From positions 1 through 15,364 of the forward strand of contig WQZJ01000015.1 in assembly GCA_009780795.1 (NCBI GenBank): a stretch of DNA of 15,364 nucleotides, written 5' to 3'. The notes beneath the pieces are model-generated. The model was not told where the DNA came from. It saw only the letters and a list, made by a program, of their open reading frames with translations, and made no database searches. Each line of letters starts with the position of its first letter. Position 1 is the stretch's first letter. Shown here piece after piece: positions 13,227-15,364 of this stretch. The position numbers were made by a program, and so were the translations under genes. The DNA comes from Methanomassiliicoccaceae archaeon. GTDB lineage: Archaea > Thermoplasmatota > Thermoplasmata > Methanomassiliicoccales > Methanomethylophilaceae.

Positions 13227-13853
13227 ATGCCATCGGATGAGGATATGCTGGGATACGGTGCGGAGGCCGTCGTGTACAGGACGGAGTATCTTGGCCGCGG
13301 TGCCGTCGTCAAATCGAGAAGGCCGAAGGAATACAGACATTCCGAACTGGATCAGAGACTGAGGACGTCAAGGATGAAGAACGAGGCACGCATGATGATA
13401 GAATCCCGTAAGGCCGGGGTGCGGACGCCGGTGATCTATGATATAGACACCGTAAGATGCGATATCACCATGGAATACGTCGCCGGCCCGAAGGTAAAGG
13501 ATGTCCTTGACAGTGAACCGTCCAAGGCAAAGGAAGTTTGCGAGAAGATCGGTGAGACCGTCGCTAGACTTCACAACGGAAGGATATCTCACGGCGACCT
13601 TACAACATCGAACATGATACTCATGGCGAACGGAGAGATCTGCCTGCTGGACCTCTCACTCGGTAACACCCTTGCGGAGACCGAGGACATGGGCGTGGAC
13701 ATACATCTGTTGGAACGCGCATTCACGTCGGCCCATTCCGGTCTCGAGAGTGAGCTTGAGGCCATGATATCCTCCTACTCGAAAAGAATGAACGACTCTG
13801 CAATCGTTCTCGAACGTGTCGAGGAGATAAGGGGCAGAGGAAGATACACATGA
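13227..13853 (+). CDS. bud32: Bud32/PRPK-type kinase of the KEOPS complex, stand-alone
   Basis: Bud32 is the small atypical kinase/ATPase of KEOPS, which makes the t6A37 modification of ANN-decoding tRNAs with Kae1. The 208-residue protein lacks the glycine-rich loop and activation segment of normal kinases, as the family does. It has G-Y-G-A-E-A-V-V-Y, catalytic Lys29 (A-V-V-K), the helix K-N-E-A-R-M-M, the catalytic loop H-G-D-L-T-T-S-N, and then L-L-D-L-S-L-G-N. In the last motif the metal-binding Asp is kept, but the usual D-F-G-L-G is D-L-S-L-G. In many euryarchaea Bud32 is fused to Kae1; here it is separate and no kae1 is nearby. The stop overlaps the next ATG (ATGA). Confidence 0.92.
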   Translation: MPSDEDMLGYGAEAVVYRTEYLGRGAVVKSRRPKEYRHSELDQRLRTSRMKNEARMMIESRKAGVRTPVIYDIDTVRCDITMEYVAGPKVKDVLDSEPSKAKEVCEKIGETVARLHNGRISHGDLTTSNMILMANGEICLLDLSLGNTLAETEDMGVDIHLLERAFTSAHSGLESELEAMISSYSKRMNDSAIVLERVEEIRGRGRYT

Positions 13854-14401
13854 TGCTCAAAGTGATAACCTCCAATCTCGGAAAGGTGAACGAGTACAGA
13901 GCGGCACTGTCCTCCTTTGGTATAGACACAGAACACCTGAAGGTGCCGTACGACGAGATACAGTCATCGGAACTGACGGAGGTCGTCGGCAAGGCCATGG
14001 AACACCTCAAGGCATCCGGCCTGTCCGATTTCATAATAGACGATTCCGGCATATTCGCGGATGCACTGAACGGTTTTCCGGGAGTATTCTCGGCGTACGC
14101 ACTGAGAACGATCGGCAATGCCGGTATACTCAAACTGATGGAGAATGTCGCCGACAGGAAGGCGAACTTCCAATGCTGCATAGGATGCAATATCAGAGGC
14201 AGGGATATCATCGTATTGGGAAGATGTGACGGCGTTATCTTAACGGAAGAAACAGGGACCGAGGGCTTCGGTTTCGACCCGATATTCAGCCACGACGGCA
14301 AGAGATCGTTCGCCGAGATCCCGCTGGATGAGAAGAACGGGATATCACACAGAGGCGACGCGGTCCGTCTTCTGGTCGACGAAATAAAAAAGATGATCTG
14401 A
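13850..14401 (+). CDS. XTP/dITP diphosphatase (HAM1/RdgB family)
   Basis: House-cleaning pyrophosphatase that hydrolyses dITP, ITP and XTP to the monophosphates, keeping deaminated purines out of nucleic acids. The 183-residue protein has the family landmarks: T-S-N-L-G-K-V-N-E at the N-terminus for substrate phosphates, D-D-S-G with the metal-binding Asp pair near residue 64, F-P-G-V-F-S-A-Y-A, G-F-G-F-D-P-I-F in the base-recognition region, and the C-terminal S-H-R-G-D-A. Two adjacent ATGs (13850 and 13853) are possible; the first overlaps the bud32 stop, with GAGG nine bases upstream. The bud32-ITPase pairing is a translationally coupled two-gene operon. Confidence 0.93.
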   Translation: MMLKVITSNLGKVNEYRAALSSFGIDTEHLKVPYDEIQSSELTEVVGKAMEHLKASGLSDFIIDDSGIFADALNGFPGVFSAYALRTIGNAGILKLMENVADRKANFQCCIGCNIRGRDIIVLGRCDGVILTEETGTEGFGFDPIFSHDGKRSFAEIPLDEKNGISHRGDAVRLLVDEIKKMI

Positions 14402-14425
14402 CCGCCCCTGATGGGACGGGGGCGG
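14402..14425. terminator. GC-rich hairpin after the ITPase gene
   Basis: CCGCCCC (14402-14408) pairs perfectly with GGGGCGG (14419-14425) across a 10-base loop, starting directly after the stop codon. No T-run follows, so as a terminator it would be unusual. It may protect the 3' end or be a processing structure before the tRNA promoter. Confidence 0.35.
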
Positions 14426-14440
14426 CGGCCGTATGCGAAA

Positions 14441-14448
14441 TATTAATA
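14441..14448 (+). promoter_or_regulatory. TATA box of tRNA-Pro
   Basis: TATTAATA is centred about 29 bases before the first base of the tRNA (14474), matching an archaeal promoter that starts at or near the mature 5' end. Confidence 0.5.
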
Positions 14449-14473
14449 ATCAGGTCCGCATGCTCGGTCGTAA

Positions 14474-14546
14474 GGGTCTATGGGCTAGCCTGGTATACTT
14501 GCGGCTTTGGGAGCCGCTGACTCCGGTTCGAATCCGGATAGACCCA
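14474..14546 (+). tRNA. tRNA-Pro (anticodon UGG)
   Basis: Seventy-three bases fold as a cloverleaf: acceptor GGGTCTA/TAGACCC with discriminator A, anticodon stem GCGGC/GCCGC around the loop TTTGGGA (anticodon TGG, position 34 T), and T stem TCCGG/CCGGA around TTCGAAT. The D loop contains the conserved AGCCTGGTA. The D stem is weak, G10-U25 and G11-C24, with C12 facing A23. No intron and no encoded CCA (the next bases are TTTT, the likely terminator). The absent CCA fits archaea, which add it after transcription. Confidence 0.95.
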
Positions 14547-14589
14547 TTTTCGATACACAAGATATATCTGCGCTCGGAAACAGAACGAC

Positions 14590-15048
14590 CTATTCGCTGT
14601 CTTTCCAGACGTACTTATCAGTATGAGATATGCTTGATGTCTCCATTATCAGCTTAGCTTTTTTGAATATGCCTTTCATTTCATACGGGGCGATGATCTC
14701 GTACGCCGTACCTTCACAGTGTTCCACGCGTGCTCGGATAGCATCATATCTTCTATCGACCTTCACGTCGTCTACGATCGCTGCTACCTTTATCTCATCG
14801 CGTGACTGCAACAGAGCAGCCTTTAGATCTGAAATCACTTCCTCTGATAATGGACGTTCTCTACCGTCATATGTTCCGACGATCGCGATATCATTACTCT
14901 TTGACAAAGTAAGGGCGAACGGATAGAACTCCTTGTTTTTGTTCAGTAAGAAAACTGCGAGATTCAGACATTCGCCGAACATGCGGTCCAACTCATCTTG
15001 TATATTTTGTGGAGTATTTTCTCTCCAAGAAAACGTCTCATTTTCCAT
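14590..15048 (-). CDS. Uncharacterised 152-residue protein
   Basis: I cannot name this family. The protein is soluble, without membrane segments or signal peptide. It has an amphipathic N-terminal helix, then F-Y-P-F-A-L-T-L-S, D-I-A-I-V-G-T-Y-D-G, a helix S-E-E-V-I-S-D-L-K-A-A-L, a strand I-K-V-A-A-I-V-D-D-V-K-V, D-A-I-R-A-R-V-E-H, and I-I-A-P-Y-E-M-K near the C-terminus. This suggests a single alpha/beta domain; proteins of similar pattern occur as small hypotheticals in bacteria. ATG 15048 is chosen over TTG 15054; a TATA element (15070-15078) about 26 bases upstream implies a leaderless message. It is visibly more AT-rich than its neighbours, which may mean recent arrival or weak codon selection. 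It is convergent with the tRNA gene. Confidence 0.7.
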   Translation of the reverse strand: MENETFSWRENTPQNIQDELDRMFGECLNLAVFLLNKNKEFYPFALTLSKSNDIAIVGTYDGRERPLSEEVISDLKAALLQSRDEIKVAAIVDDVKVDRRYDAIRARVEHCEGTAYEIIAPYEMKGIFKKAKLIMETSSISHTDKYVWKDSE

Positions 15049-15069
15049 GTTCAAAGATGAACCTTTGAA

Positions 15070-15078
15070 CTTATAAAG
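15070..15078 (-). promoter_or_regulatory. Probable TATA box of the 152-residue protein gene
   Basis: The minus strand reads CTTTATAAG, centred about 26 bases before the ATG at 15048. It predicts a transcript starting at the start codon. Confidence 0.5.
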
Positions 15079-15216
15079 ATATGTGGAAATACAAAAACTA
15101 TAAACAAAGTTGATGGTACTGGGTCCCCATTACTGAGAGAACTGAAATAACCTTAGGCAAAGGATCCGAGTGACTGACCGAGGCTTCCGCCTATATCGTA
15201 TGGACCTGCTACTATT

Positions 15217-15228
15217 ACGATCGATCGT
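15217..15228. repeat. Perfect 12-base palindrome
   Basis: ACGATCGATCGT is perfectly self-complementary and lies in the region between the divergent TATA elements and the terminator of the HdrB-like gene. It contains tandem GATC/CGATCG motifs, so it could be a regulator or methylation site; no function can be assigned. Confidence 0.35.
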
Positions 15229-15229
15229 T

Positions 15230-15259
15230 CTTAAAAATCATAGAGGGGGCTTGCGCCCC
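15230..15259 (-). terminator. Terminator of the HdrB-like gene
   Basis: On the minus strand GGGGC-GCAA-GCCCC forms a 5-base stem closed by a GNRA-type tetraloop (bases 15246-15259), starting 7 bases after the stop codon at 15267-15269, with a TTTTT run a little further on (near 15231-15237). Read on the plus strand the same hairpin is followed by GTTTGTTTT, so it might work in both directions. Confidence 0.55.
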
Positions 15260-15266
15260 GTTTGTT

Positions 15267-15364
15267 TTACAGTTTGACCGGTGTCACGTGAACGTTGATA
15301 CCGAGGTCCTTCGCTTCCATGCCCATCGCTATGCCATAGAGCTGCGCAAGATGCAGCACCGAAA
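15267..15364 (-). CDS. C-terminal fragment, probably heterodisulfide reductase subunit B
   Basis: Only the last 31 residues are visible, entering from the right edge. They read V-L-H-L-A-Q-L-Y-G-I-A-M-G-M, then K-D-L-G-I-N-V-H, and end T-P-V-K-L followed by TAA. The H-x-x-Q-L-x-G-x-A-x-G pattern with a following L-G is the usual C-terminus of HdrB (CCG-domain subunit of CoB-CoM heterodisulfide reductase), which reduces the mixed disulfide from the last step of methanogenesis. The cysteine-rich CCG motifs that would prove this lie outside the window. Another CCG-domain protein, such as an HdrD-like or succinate-reductase-like subunit, is the main alternative. Confidence 0.6.
   Translation of the reverse strand, partial: SVLHLAQLYGIAMGMEAKDLGINVHVTPVKL

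Noticed and set aside
15110..15140. Box C/D guide RNA (TTGATGG with later CTGA)
   Set aside because: The C-box match is imperfect, the C'/D' pair is not convincing, and the TATA element would start transcription downstream of the C box.
1..15364. CRISPR array, insertion sequence, prophage or defence system
   Set aside because: No regularly spaced direct repeats, transposase, integrase or known defence domains were seen on either strand.

Overview
The window looks like a chromosomal segment of a methanogenic archaeon, most likely of the Thermoplasmata/Methanomassiliicoccales type. Reasons: a methanopterin-pathway GTP cyclohydrolase (MptA), archaeal NAC, RadB, Bud32, isopentenyl phosphate kinase plus type 2 IPP isomerase, an HdrB-like C-terminus at the right edge, a tRNA gene without encoded CCA, a lone 5S rRNA gene not joined to 16S/23S, a bacterial-type aspartyl-tRNA synthetase, and TATA boxes placed for leaderless transcription. 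The genus is inference. I see no transposon, CRISPR array, integrase or obvious defence locus; gene density is high and the content is housekeeping.

Layout. 1-194: start of rnhB on the minus strand, divergent from mptA (353-1228, +). 1231-1740 (-): TPR protein, convergent with mptA. 1932-2318 (+): small zinc-ribbon/TM2 membrane protein. 2319-2724: 400-base non-coding stretch with overlapping inverted repeats and an AT-rich tract. 2725-5620 (+): gatC-gatA-gatB, translationally coupled by 4-base overlaps. 5623-7431 (-): aspS, convergent with gatB. 7557-9371 (+): alaX, nac, hypC. 9419-9542 (+): 5S rRNA. 9624-12433 (+): ipk-fni-idsA, an isoprenoid lipid precursor operon. 12457-13110 (-): radB. 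13227-14401 (+): bud32 and XTP/dITP pyrophosphatase. 14474-14546 (+): tRNA-Pro(UGG). 14590-15048 (-): uncharacterised 152-residue protein. 15267-15364 (-): C-terminal end of an HdrB-like gene.

How the genes work together. GatCAB and AspRS form the indirect route to Asn-tRNA(Asn): a non-discriminating AspRS mischarges tRNA(Asn) with Asp, and GatCAB amidates it. The AspRS has the His-31 and Gly features linked to non-discriminating bacterial enzymes. AlaX hydrolyses mischarged Ala-tRNA, and NAC meets the nascent chain. IPK, IDI-2 and GGPP synthase carry isopentenyl phosphate through IPP and DMAPP to GGPP for archaeal lipids.

The most notable observation is in gatA. The reading frame is intact and the fold is recognisable, but all three residues of the amidase Lys/cis-Ser/Ser triad appear replaced (Ser30, Pro104, Gly128), and the N-terminus is about 50 residues short. 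GatC looks normal, and GatB keeps its kinase-site residues. This suggests a GatCAB that cannot hydrolyse glutamine and uses free ammonia or another ammonia donor.
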